Origin: Brachypodium distachyon
Taxonomy: Eukaryota; Streptophyta; Magnoliopsida; Poales; Poaceae
Direction of reading: 5' to 3'
DNA: 64,000 nt
NCBI RefSeq assembly: GCF_000005505.3
Contig: NC_016135.3
Location: forward strand, 9,022,613-9,086,612
Below, in pieces: positions 1-9,843 of the stretch. The translations under genes were made by a program, and so were the position numbers. Below the pieces are notes generated by a model. That model was given only the letters and a program-made list of their open reading frames with translations, was not told the origin of the DNA and ran no database searches. How positions within the stretch are numbered: the stretch's first letter is position 1; the number at the start of each line of letters is the position of its first letter.

Positions 1-2436
1 ACCACTTCTCTCAAACCCCACGATCAATTTCGCACCGGTTAGATATTAATTGCTCGCCGGAGTTCGTTGCTGCCACCGCCGTTCTTCGCGTTTCTCCGCC
101 GTTCCGGTGAGGTTCTCCCCGCGCCAACCCCCTAGCCTCTCTCCTATCCCCGTCCCGAACACCGTGACGCACTCGCTTTTGAGTTTGGCCGCCGCCGCCG
201 CGCCCCGCCCCGTGCCGGCCATCTTCTCCGGCGCCGGCCGCCGCCCGCGCGCTCCGTGTCCGCGCCGGGCCCGCTTGCTGCGCCGCCTGAGCGCCGCCCC
301 GCCGTCCGCCGTCGCCTGCCGCGCCCGCCGCCGCACCCGCTTGCCGCGCCGCGCCGCGCCCCGCGCAGCCCGCCGCCGCACCGCCCTGTGCCGCCGCCGG
401 CCAGAACCCTAGGATCCGGCCACTCATGTTCTGCCATGTGGCGAGGCCTTTTTATTTTATTTTAATTCGGCCGAATTAGATAATGCGATTTTGCAGAAAA
501 GCCCCTGTGACTTCAAAGCCTCATATCTTTGAAACCGTTTGTCCACAAATTTTGATCCACATCTTTTTGGAATCGTCACAACTTGTAGAATATTTTGGCA
601 CTGTCTAATTTCAGTTTTGAACAACTTAGTCAGAAGCAATTTACAGATTGGTTGAATAGGGTTTAAATTTCAAATGAATTGTTTCAAAATAGTTTTGAGC
701 ATGTTAACCTGCTGTAAAATTATTTAAACTTGTTCTCTGTCCATTAGGACCGGAAAAGAAATTATTTTGTGAATAATAATGGCATACAAGTTTAAATCTC
801 GCTCTATGTTGCAAAAACCACACAAACTTTTGATTTAAACCCCATCCTTGTTCATGCATATTAATTTCCACTTTGTTGTAGCATAATCTGTTCAAATCAT
901 GTGAAAAACTTTTCAAAACAGAAACAAAACTTTTTACCTTGGAGGTAACCTTCGTGTGCATCATCATGGCATGGTTTTTGTATGGAATGTTGTGTTTATT
1001 GTGTGTGTTTCTTTTATTTTAGATTATGTGGAGTGTTTTCCTTGTTGTTGCAAAGAGCGTGAGAACTATCACAACCTTGGACAAGGCAAGTTCACTTTGA
1101 TCATATCCCATTATTATTGTTGTTTTAAAATACTTACGCATTAGTGTTGTTGGTAGAGATGCATTGATAGGACTATTACTCGTACCTCTATGCTAGCTAT
1201 AAATCGCAGGTAGTATAGTTTACCCTCGCCATTACCTTGCCACCAAATTGCCATCGATTTTAGTTGAATGCTAGGCTATGGTAGTATCGTGGGGGAAATA
1301 ACTACATTATGATATTGTTATGCCTTTGGCTATATGAAATGTTTTTGTTAGATGTAAGGGCAAAACAAGTAATTCAATGAACCATCCTGAGTGGGCTGCT
1401 TTGAGGATTTTGAGGATTAGCGGCGTTAGGTCCATTTCTATGGGTCCCTCTGAGTCGAGTTCCTGTGGATTCAGGAATGGATCGTCCATGGACGTCTCTC
1501 CTGTGGATTCGGGGAGCGCCTACGTTGCAAATGTGGAATGCCACCTTCGGTAACCGAGACTGGACTAGTTTCCTATTTAGAAGCTTCCAGTACAACCACA
1601 ATGCTATATGGGCTCTGGCGAGACAAGAGTAAGTTGTATGAACCTAGACCCGATAAATTGTACTGAGGTAGAATGTGTAGGGGGAGCGTGATTCTCTCGT
1701 GGTTTAGGGAATTACCTCTGAAAATCTCGTAATCGATGCCGTTGCTACTCTACCCTGAGGACAGCAAGGGATTAACACGTCGGTTTCTTGTGGGGAATGT
1801 GTACCTCGGCAACGGACAATTTGAGCAACTAGATGTGGAGCTGTAAGGAAAGTCTCACTCATTCCAATTTCTTAAATAAAATGAATGGTTTGAACAGGGT
1901 AGGGGCACTTGATGAATCCACTTCAATGTGCTCTAGGTTAATAGGAGCATGGGTGTGTCTACCCCGTGTCCAATAGTTAACATTATTATAACATTCCTTT
2001 GTAGTAGGGTAATTTATGTTCTGCTTCTACGCAAATAGCCTTGAACCCCACTTTGCCACATTATGCATATACTTGGTAGGCTCTGATATAACTCATAGTG
2101 AATCTTGCCAATACATTCAATGTATTGACCCTAGTGGCTGCATCGTTTAATGATGCAGGAAGCTCCGACGTCGAGTAAGATGTACGTTCTGCTTGTTTGG
2201 GTTACGGGCCTACATTACAACACGTTCTCACCGTGGTGTTGATGTGCCCTTGTATCTTTCACTTTCCGCTGCTAAACAGTTGTTTTTATTTCCAGCTAAC
2301 CCGTGAGGTTATGCGAGTTGTAAGTACCTTTAAATTCTGGATGATATGTTGTAATATTGAGACCTTTGTTCTATGATATTACATCTTGAAACTGTGTGTG
2401 CTAGTGAGTCGATCTAGGGACTAGCACTAAAGCACA
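1..2436 (+). mobile_element. Tekay-like gypsy LTR T0, partial
   Basis: This is the middle and 3' part of a long gypsy LTR; its first kilobase lies left of the window. It is related to the complete LTR at 14099-17435: the GC-rich block (about 170-420), the AT-rich stretch, the mini-exon near 1023 and the closing part with GTGCTAGTGAGTCGATC (about 2400-2420) occur in the same order. The last 45 or so bases of the LTR are missing and the sequence changes at about 2437 into the leader of the neighbouring minus-strand element, so the 3' end was lost in a rearrangement. It is more diverged from T1, T2 and T4 than those are from each other. Open frames in 11-437 are GC-rich noise. Confidence 0.75.
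1023..1085 (+). other. conserved LTR mini-exon, T0 copy
   Basis: A 63-nt segment lies between a pyrimidine-rich TTTTAG acceptor and an AG/GCAAGT donor of GC type. In phase 1 it is open and gives a Cys-rich peptide with CFPCCC. It is the most diverged of five copies (3987-4046, 15928-15987, 29139-29204, 46115-46174); splice borders and length in multiples of three are kept although the Cys spacing differs. Confidence 0.5.
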
Positions 2437-2926
2437 TCTTGAAAACGGTGTTGGGCTTCCCATCTATAGAAATAAGTAGGAAGGTAAGGGAGTATCAGTG
2501 ACATGATCGAATGGTCGGATGTATGAAGGAAAAATAAAATAAGGTAAAGGTAGTAAAGTGGGAATAAAGTAATAAACATTAATATTAAAGGTGGAAATGC
2601 CAATGTAAAATTGGATGCATAATATTATGTGGGTAACATGGCAACATGATTATAGTGGTGTATGGGGTAATAAAAATAAATATGCATCTGTGGTATAAAG
2701 CATAGTATATGGTGTATATGTGGAATAAAACAATAAACCTGTCATGCATATGCAAGCTATAAATGCAAAGATTGAGATGAATAGGGATAAGGAATATATA
2801 TATATATATATATATAAAGATTAGATAGGGATAAGAAGTAGTCCTAAGGTTTGGTCTTTGGTCTGTCTTATCCTAATCCAAGCTAGGGTCATGTTCCTAC
2901 AGGCAACACATTGCTCTGATACCATC
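2437..2926 (-). mobile_element. leader of Tekay-like element T1 with PBS
   Basis: Read on the minus strand this follows the LTR at 2927-6413. Two bases after the LTR end, 2913-2924 is the complement of TGGTATCAGAGC, the primer-binding site for initiator-Met tRNA used by many plant chromoviruses. The remaining 470 bp is AT-rich non-coding leader with an (AT)n run near 2793-2815. No gag or pol follows; the leader stops against the 3' end of T0 at about 2437, so the body of the element is gone. Confidence 0.7.
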
Positions 2927-3986
2927 TGAAACGATCCTCCCCCTTACTAGGGTTCGATCTCTGTGCTTACTGTGCTAGTCCCTGGATCGACTCACTAGCA
3001 CACACAGTTTCATGATGAAATATACAGAATCAAAGGTCAAAAGTACTTTATTACATCGCATCATCCAGAATTTAAATAGTACTTACAACCTCGCATGACC
3101 TCTTGGGCCAGCATAAAACTTCATCATCATAAAACGATGTTTCAAAATACTACAACGGAAAAGGGTAGAACATAAGGGCCTCAACTACTCCAAGGTGAGA
3201 GCATGTTGGAATGTAAGCACATGACCCACGACATAACAACGAACCTCACTCATCGTCGGATCCACCTGCATTGTTAATTGCAGCCACTACGTGGTCAATA
3301 CATTTGAATGTATTGGCAAGTTCATCAGAGTTATAAAGGACCTACCAAGTACATGCATAATTTGGCTGTGTGGAGTTTGTTTGTTTGCATAAAAGCATCA
3401 TAGTTCAATCCTATCATTTTTAAACAAATACTTTTAAATTCTATTGGACACGGGGTAGAAACACCTATGCTCCTATTAACCTAGGCACATTGAGTAGAAA
3501 CATCAATGCTCCTACCCGGTTCAATCCATTCGCTTTATTATGAAATTGGAATGAGTGAGACCTTCCTTACAGCCCCAATATCTAGTTGCTCATAATTATC
3601 CGTAACCGGGGACGCAGGCGCTCCCATAGAAATGGCGAGACGACTCATAGAAATGGACCCATAGAAATGGACCTGACGTCGCATACATCTCCACTTCCTC
3701 AAAGCAGCCCACCCAGGACGGTTCATTGAATTACTTGTTTTGCCATACACTAGAAAAACCATATTGTAATTCAATAGTATCACATTGTAATAATACCACC
3801 CTCGTATATTATCAGAGCAAAGCATTTTACTACTACGATGGCAATTGGTGGTGAGGACATGGCAAGGGTATCCTATACTACTAGGAGAGATCATAGCTAG
3901 CATAGATACATTAATAATCCTAACAATGCAACTAATAAAATCTAGTGCATAATAAAATAATAGGTAAATGATCAAAATGACCTTGC

Positions 3987-4046
3987 CTTGATAGCAGTTG
4001 GTATTCAAGCACTCTTCACAGTCACACAGTTCGCTCTCCGAGAAAA
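3987..4046 (-). other. conserved LTR mini-exon, T1 copy
   Basis: Sixty nt between a GTTTAG acceptor and a GC-type donor (AAG/GCAAGG) on the minus strand. Phase-1 reading contains SESELCDCEECLN, close to the T2 and T4 copies. The donor has one change from the AG/GCAAGT of the other copies. Confidence 0.6.
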
Positions 4047-4089
4047 CTAAACAATACAAACAATACACATATAAACATACAATACAATC

Positions 4090-4594
4090 TGATATGCACA
4101 TGCTAACCATGGATACGACCTTTGGTGCCCTCAATTCTATAATATTTGTAATTACCTTTCCAACAAGTACTTGTTTGCTTGATTTGGACTCCGGATGCGG
4201 CCTGGGTGATTAAAACAAATTCGGGTCTCCTGGCAGCTCGGACCCGAATCGGATTCAACTTTAATTCGTGATATCTTTCTCTAGCAAGCTCCGAATCATG
4301 TGCCGTTTGATTTGTTGCAAAGTACACTTGAAATCCTTCCCTCTCAGCTGTATGAATGCTTGATTCTTGTTGACCTTCCCGTTCGCCTCCATCGTATCTC
4401 ATCTTCACCTTGGACTTGAAAAGCTCGACAAGATGCCTACGTAATAAAACGAGACAAGATAGTAGTAGCTCCGCCTCTTCATAAATATGACAATGAAAAC
4501 AATTACTACTTGAATTCACCTGATTATAAATCTTGTCAAATATTATAGAATTGAGGGCACCAAAGGTCGTATCCATGGTTAGCATGTCCATATC
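4090..4594. repeat. inverted-repeat insertion inside LTR T1
   Basis: About 60 bp at the left (GATATGCACATGCTAACC onward) is repeated inverted at the right (ending GGTTAGCATGTCCATATC). LTRs T2 and T4 lack this block at the same point. ACAATC occurs directly at both outer edges (4084-4089 and 4595-4600), a probable target duplication. No transposase; the spanning open frame has no recognisable domain. Family unknown. Confidence 0.65.
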
Positions 4595-6413
4595 ACAATC
4601 AAATGGAAAAGAGTATGCCATGATGCAATGCAAAACATGTGACATGATTGGGTTTATTTTATTCGGGTGATCTACTGGTTCAAAGCATTGATAATTAAGC
4701 ACATGTAATTAGGGTTTTAAACAATTAGCAAAAGTTGGGGTTTAAACCCTAAAATGAGGTTTTATTGGCATCAGCGAAACAAATTAATTCAAAATATTTA
4801 TTTCTCTGTCCTATTGGACAAAGGACAATAAAACAAATTTTTGGGCACTGTTTTCATTTGAAAAGGGCTTCTAAATAATTAGTTATGAATTAAATGGCAT
4901 AAAACCCTATTCTGTAAATTGAATGTGGTTCAAATGTTCAAATTTGAAATTGGACAGTGCCAAAAGATTCTACAAGTTGAGAGCTTTCCAAAAAGGTCAG
5001 GTTTGTCAAATTTGGCCAAAGGGTTTAAAAGTTATGAGCATTTGAAGTTAAAGGGGCTTTTCTACAAAAGTGTCATTTAATTATTCCACGGAATTAAAAT
5101 TAGATTTTCATTTTATAAAAATGGGTGCCATGTGTCAGCTCATGATTGGTTGGTACCGGTTCGATTAAAAATAAAAGGTGAGATCTAATCTTGACCGTTG
5201 ATCAAGATGCAACGGCCGAGATGGGCTAGGGTATACCGGGCGGCGCCGGCGGTCGTCGGAGACGAGGAAGACGGCGGCGCGGGCACGGGCGGGCGGCGGC
5301 GGGGCCTCCGGGGGTCGTCGGAGCTCAGGGAGGCGACGGGCGAGGTCGGTGCGGCGAGGCGGAGTCGATGACGCGCACGGGACGGCGAGACGGGGTCGAG
5401 GGCGACGCCTAGGACGACGGCGGCCTTCGGCGGCGCGACGCGGGCTCCGGCAAGGTCGGGCGGTGCTACTCCGGCGGCTACAAGACACCATAAACAAAAA
5501 TGCGCGCGTGAAAAGATGCGCACGGTCGAGGGGCTCTGGAAATTTGAAGATTTGGCCGAAGATGCTCACCGCCGGGGTCGGTGCGGCGCGAAGAAGGCGG
5601 CGGCGGACGCTTTGCTCCGGCGAGGCAAATCAGCGGCGTGGGCACATCCGGGTGCGGGGAAACAGACGGGAAAAGGGCGGGGAGCTCCAGGCTTTATAGG
5701 GACGGGCTCGGCTTGCTTCCGGAAGGCCTAAATGAATGGGAACCAAAGATTGTGGCGGCGGGAATCCGGCACGGACTCAGCGGCGGCGGCGTGGGCGCTT
5801 TCCTTCGGGAACGAAGGCCCTGACAGGTGGGCCCCACCTGTCAGAAGCGGCACGCGCACGCGCGTGCGGCTGGGCCGGTCGGGCTCGGTCAGGCGCGGTC
5901 GGACCGGGCCGGTTCGGCCCTTTTGGCCGGACCGGGCCGGTTTTCTCTTTTTTTTCCTTTAGCCTTTTCTTTTTCTGTTTTTCTCATTTCTATGATAACT
6001 TTTGATTTTGAACTCCAAATTGGTCCAAATAAATTCTAGAAAATTTGTAAAATCATGTTTTATTACGATTCAAATTTTGGGAGTAATTTCCCTTCAAAAT
6101 AAAATATCTAAAAATACATTTGCTCTATAAATGCCTTTAGGGCTATATAACTAATTAAACAAAATAGTTTTTCAACTCCAAATAATTGTCCAAAAATTAT
6201 GGGATAGTTTATTTATGCAATAAACCCCTTTTATTAATAAACCCTATTGGTTTGAAGATCCAAAGCTCAGATGGGTGTAAACCCTAGGGTTTAAATTGAA
6301 ATAAATCTTTTCAAAGCCTTTTGAGATTCAAATTTGAATTCAAAAGTGCAACTGTGGGATGATGCTTATGGATGCAATGCAACTGTAAAAGTTTGAAATT
6401 TTGGGATGTTACA

Positions 6414-6522
6414 TTGATCCTAGGCTCGTCTGCCTTCTTGGGCGGCATGGCGAGATGATGAAGATGATGACGCCGGTAGTCGTGAAAAACTCTCCGCACG
6501 CCCCCCTACCTGGCACACCAGA
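6414..6522 (-). pseudogene. gag start of gypsy element D
   Basis: Minus-strand leader begins after the LTR with TCTGGTGTGCCAGGTAGG and then gives an ATG with MPPKKADEPRI, the same start as gag of G2 (MPPKRAGDPRI at 20444). The frame is cut after about a dozen codons by LTR T1. Nothing else of the internal region of D is in the window. Confidence 0.7.
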
Positions 6523-7218
6523 TGTCGGAGCACGAAACTCCGGCACCGGGAATGCCGGGCACCCCCTTTTTGGTTCGGTGGAGGGCGAAGGGGATCGCTT
6601 CGGCGATCGCCGGCGTGGCCAATGACACGAAGTGTAGACACAGGTTTTTACCCAGGTTCGGGCCACCCAGAGGTGTAACACCTACGTCCTGCTTTTGCTT
6701 TTTATTCGACGAGTGTGGATTATAGGTTGATGGGGGGTCCCTAGGCTTAGCTACTTGTCCCTCTAGGAGATCATCTACTTGGGTGAATGCTGAACCCTTT
6801 GACCGGTGGCATTGATCCTCCTTTTATAGTCAAGGGGATACCACATGTGCCAACATTTACAACCTGACACGTTAGCTAAACACGTATCCATGCAGCAAGT
6901 CATACTCTACTGTTGATCCTTGCTGGGCTTCATGCAGTGCCCAGGCCACTATTCACGGTGAATTAAATGCCCTGTCTTCACTGTTCTACTGACCCCACCT
7001 GTAGGTCGGGGCACTCGCTGCCGGGACGGTGCGGGGGCAGCACGTCTTTACCTTGCTGGGATGGCGCTTCCCAGGTAGCCGCTGCGGGAGGGTATCCTTT
7101 CTACCCTCGATCTTGGCCTTGACGTTGTCAATGGTGTCACAGCTCTCAACCTCTAGTGTGATGGTCTTGCCAGTGAATGTCTTCTCATAGGCTTGTTGAT
7201 TGGCCTTGCGGGGGTGGG
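6523..7218 (-). mobile_element. gypsy D 5' LTR, 3' part
   Basis: Minus-strand LTR related to that of G2: both have a TATA context CTATAAAAGGAGG, share GTTCAGCATTC-like and CCCGAACCTGGGTA blocks, and end in CTCCGACA or GTGCGACGACA. The first 103 bp of this LTR lie 27 kb away at 34593-34695, because element M inserted into it with target duplication GTGGG. Joined length about 799 bp. It carries a ubiquitin-like fragment at 7106-7183. Confidence 0.8.
7106..7183 (-). pseudogene. ubiquitin gene fragment within LTR D
   Basis: Twenty-six minus-strand codons read [14 protein letters not shown] and on through [11 protein letters not shown]. They match residues 6-31 of plant ubiquitin with three changes (L8F, S20C, Q31E by ubiquitin numbering). 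Flanking sequence on both sides is LTR, not ubiquitin, so it is a captured piece of a ubiquitin or polyubiquitin coding region and cannot make ubiquitin: residues 1-5 and everything beyond 31 are absent. The G2 LTR has nothing similar at this position. Confidence 0.85.
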
Positions 7219-7723
7219 TGATGAAGTTCCACTTCGGCAATGCCCATGTTGAGGGGCTTTGTGTTTAGGGAGAGCGACATGCGTGTGTGTGGGCGATTCC
7301 GTCGGCTAACAAGGACACAGGGGACACAGTTTTACCCAGGTTTGGGCCCCTCAGAAGGTAATACCCCTACGTCCTGCTTGTCTGATCTAGTATTGATGGA
7401 GAGATTACTAGGTTATCGTAGAGGCTATGGTGGGCAGATCGGATCTGGCGTATATGAGAGATGAGATCTGTCTCGGGGGAGAGGGTTGTGAGTTGTCCTC
7501 CTTGGCTCCCCCTCCTGGTCCTTTATATATGCAGGAAGCCAGGTCTCGAGTAGAGTCCAAGTCGGTTACATCATGGAGATATACTATGTTTAAGTTTCAT
7601 TATCTTGAGTCACAAGATTAGGCATCTAGACTCCTGGAGTCGTAGTAGGCCTCCAAGTGGGCTTCATGCTGGGCCGTAGTGGGTATACCTAAGATGAGGA
7701 CCCGAGTGGTCATAACCACGTCA
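7219..7723 (-). mobile_element. element M 3' LTR
   Basis: 505 bp, opening TGACGTGGTTATGACC and closing TCATCA on the minus strand. It contains TATATAAAGG in the same place as the 5' LTR at 34098-34587 and differs from it by scattered substitutions and a few small indels, so the two LTRs could be used to date the insertion. Confidence 0.85.
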
Positions 7724-8221
7724 GTAGCCCCTGAGTGTCTAGCCGAGCCATACATTCGGTTAGAGACACAGAGCCGAAATCTTTGTTCGTCATGCGTTGA
7801 GCTAGTCGCAGTTGATAATGCTGAATAGAGTAATCATCGACTCGGAAGTGCGTCGAGTCGAGGCTTCGGCTTCAATTGAGAAGTCAACGACTCGACAGTT
7901 CGTCGAGTCAAGTTACAGTATATAAGGGATGCCATTGACTCGGAAGTGCATCGAATCAATGCCTTGCTAATTTTAGCCAGTAGCAACTAATAATTTTGAG
8001 TGTAAACACCGTCGACTCGGGAGTGCATCGAGTCGACGCCTGTACTTTGAATGAGAAATGATCGATCGAGAGTTGCTCAAATCACGTTACAGTTTGTAAT
8101 AACAGCAAGCGATAGGGATGCTATTGACTTGGAAGTGCATCGAGTCAATGCTCTGCCAATTGTAGCTAGTTTATAGTAATAGGGATAGTTGTGTAATATA
8201 CCTGGAATACTCAATGGGTTG
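7724..8221 (-). repeat. element M 3' UTR with palindromic repeats
   Basis: Five imperfect copies of a 25-bp near-palindrome of the form GACTCGGAAGTGCGTCGAGTC lie at about 7839, 7887, 7935, 8010 and 8124. Each has self-complementary arms (GACTCG / CGAGTC) around a short loop. They sit between AT-rich spacers just upstream of the 3' LTR. Element P is inserted at 8221/8222. Confidence 0.75.
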
Positions 8222-8750
8222 TGACGTGGTTATGACTAATCACGTACTCAACTCAAGGATACCCGTCATGGCCCACCACGGGGTCATGAGGAGAACGACT
8301 ACAACTCCTGGAGTCAACACACCAATCTCGATGACTCGAGATAAGGAAGCTTTAAATATAGCATATCTCATCCTTGTAATGGGCTTGGACTCTCCCTGAG
8401 ACCTAGACTCCTGCATATATAACGGACTAGGAGGGGGGAGCCAGGACAAGCAACAACGAGCAAGCCCTCGCATACACCATCTCCACGTAGAACCATAGAG
8501 TCACGAGACCCCCCTTTGCCAGATCTGCTCTGTGCATCATAGCCCCCGCGGCTCCATTGTAATCTCTCCATCGAAATCAAGATCGGACAAGTAGGACGTA
8601 GGGGTATTACCTTCCGAGGGCCCTGAACCTGGGTAAATCGTGTCACTTGTGTCCTTGTTAGCCGACGGAGTCGCCGATACGCACGCTACGTGTCTTCTCC
8701 CTGATCTAAAGCTCATCAACATGGGCATTGTCGAAGGTGACCCTTCGTCA
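8222..8750 (+). mobile_element. element P 5' LTR
   Basis: 529 bp, opening TGACGTGGTTATGAC and closing CCTTCGTCA, so TGACG and CGTCA form the terminal inverted repeat. TATATAA is at 8416-8422. It is followed directly by TTGGCGCCGACCGTGGGG, a primer-site type shared with M. Clearly related to the LTRs of M but more diverged from them than they are from each other. Confidence 0.85.
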
Positions 8751-8771
8751 TTGGCGCCGACCGTGGGGAAG

Positions 8772-9167
8772 ATGTGTGTCGGATCTACGATTCCAGCGGC
8801 CTCATCTTCATCGGGCGAGTGGTCGACTCAAGCGGAGTCGATGACTCTCGGCTCCTTCCACTTCACCGCTCACCCGCCGGCCAGACCCGTGGCTTTCGAC
8901 TTGCTCCAATCTGGCGTTGATCTCACGTTTGGAGATTACCACATACGAGCCGATGGGACAGGAATCCTGCGATTCCTAGGTCTCATCACGCCCTCACTCG
9001 AAGAGCCACGACCCTTCGCTGCTGTCAGATCGCTCTCGACATCCGATATCTCACGTCCCAGTGGCGTCAGGAAGTCGGATCCCGATCTGGTCTCTACTGG
9101 ATCAGATCAATCCTTTCCAGCAGAAAGCCCCGTCCCTAGCGACGCTGGCATGCTGGTCGGAAACTGA
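8772..9167 (+). pseudogene. gag N-terminal remnant of P
   Basis: An ATG 22 bp after the LTR opens a frame of about 131 codons starting MCVGSTIPAASSSSG. It has no capsid-type domain and stops at 9165. The frame of the protease begins within about 70 bp, so the central gag and nucleocapsid have been deleted. Compare G2, which keeps a full gag. Confidence 0.6.
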
Positions 9168-9843
9168 GATCACCTTCTCTAGAGAAGATCATCCGCCTCG
9201 AGTCCCACGGTCCGGGCATGCTGCTTTGGTACTTCACGCCCAGATCGGTGGCTATGTAATGAACAAAGTGTTCATCGACGGAGGCAGCGGCCTCAACATC
9301 ATTTATGCCGATACCCTTCGCGGGATGAATCGGTCGATAACCAATCTTGCCGCAACCGATACGACTTTCCACGGCATCATACCCGGCAAGGCTGCGACTC
9401 CTCTAGGGAAGATAAGCCTGGACGTTGTATTCGGCACGCCCGAGAACTTCCGGCGGGAACGACTCGACTTCGAGGTGGTCGACTGGCCATCCCAGTACCA
9501 CGTAGTTTTGAGTCGCATCGCCCTAGCACGCTTCATGGCAGTCCCGCATTATGCTTACCTCAAGGTCAAAATGCCTGGACCCAACGGCGTGATCACCATC
9601 TTAGGGAACTTTACACGTTCAGACAACCACGACAAGGAGTTTCACAAGATCTCCAAATCCTTTGGCATGCACGAAGAGCTGGAGCGACTCAAGCCGGCAA
9701 CCGAGCACAATCTCCTCCCTGTCGCCAAAAAGAAATCATCACAGGCAGAATTCAACGCCAAGACAGAGACAAGGGAGGTTCGGGTCCACCTTACTGACCC
9801 AAGCAAGACCACCGTCATCTCAACAACCCTTCCTCCTGCATAG
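9168..9843 (+). pseudogene. retroviral-type protease region of P
   Basis: The frame reads FSREDHPPRVPRSGHAA and then FIDGGSGLNIIYADTL, where the aspartic-protease active site is D-G-G-S-G (compare DTG/DSG). The C-terminal linker runs to LPPA followed by TAG at 9841. G2 has a TAG in the identical position before ESAL. This stop may be a normal feature of the family or a CAG-to-TAG decay change. Confidence 0.8.

Larger units (their letters stand above)
2927..6413 (-). mobile_element. Tekay-like 5' LTR, T1
   Basis: On the minus strand it opens TGTAACATCC (ending at 6413) and closes in CGTTTCA (2927), and is followed by an iMet primer-binding site, which makes it a 5' LTR rather than a solo LTR. 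At 3,487 bp it includes a roughly 505-bp inverted-repeat insertion (4090-4594). A TATA-like CCTATAAAG on the minus strand is near 5692-5700, just upstream of a GC-rich first-exon-like block. The base run to its right is TTGAT; no matching duplication exists on the left because the other end is lost. LTRs above 3 kb with an iMet PBS fit the Tekay/RIRE3 group; clade is inferred. Confidence 0.8.

Noticed and set aside
11..465. Overlapping Arg/Ala/Pro-rich open frames on both strands
   Set aside because: They come from the GC-rich block of LTR T0; no domain, and the same block in T2 and T3 gives unrelated peptides.
6986..7240. Functional ubiquitin-fusion gene
   Set aside because: Only ubiquitin residues 6-31 are present, the rest is LTR sequence and the frame has no proper start context.
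8640..8771. Gag start at the ATG within the P LTR
   Set aside because: It lies upstream of the LTR end and primer site; the ATG at 8772 is the first after them.
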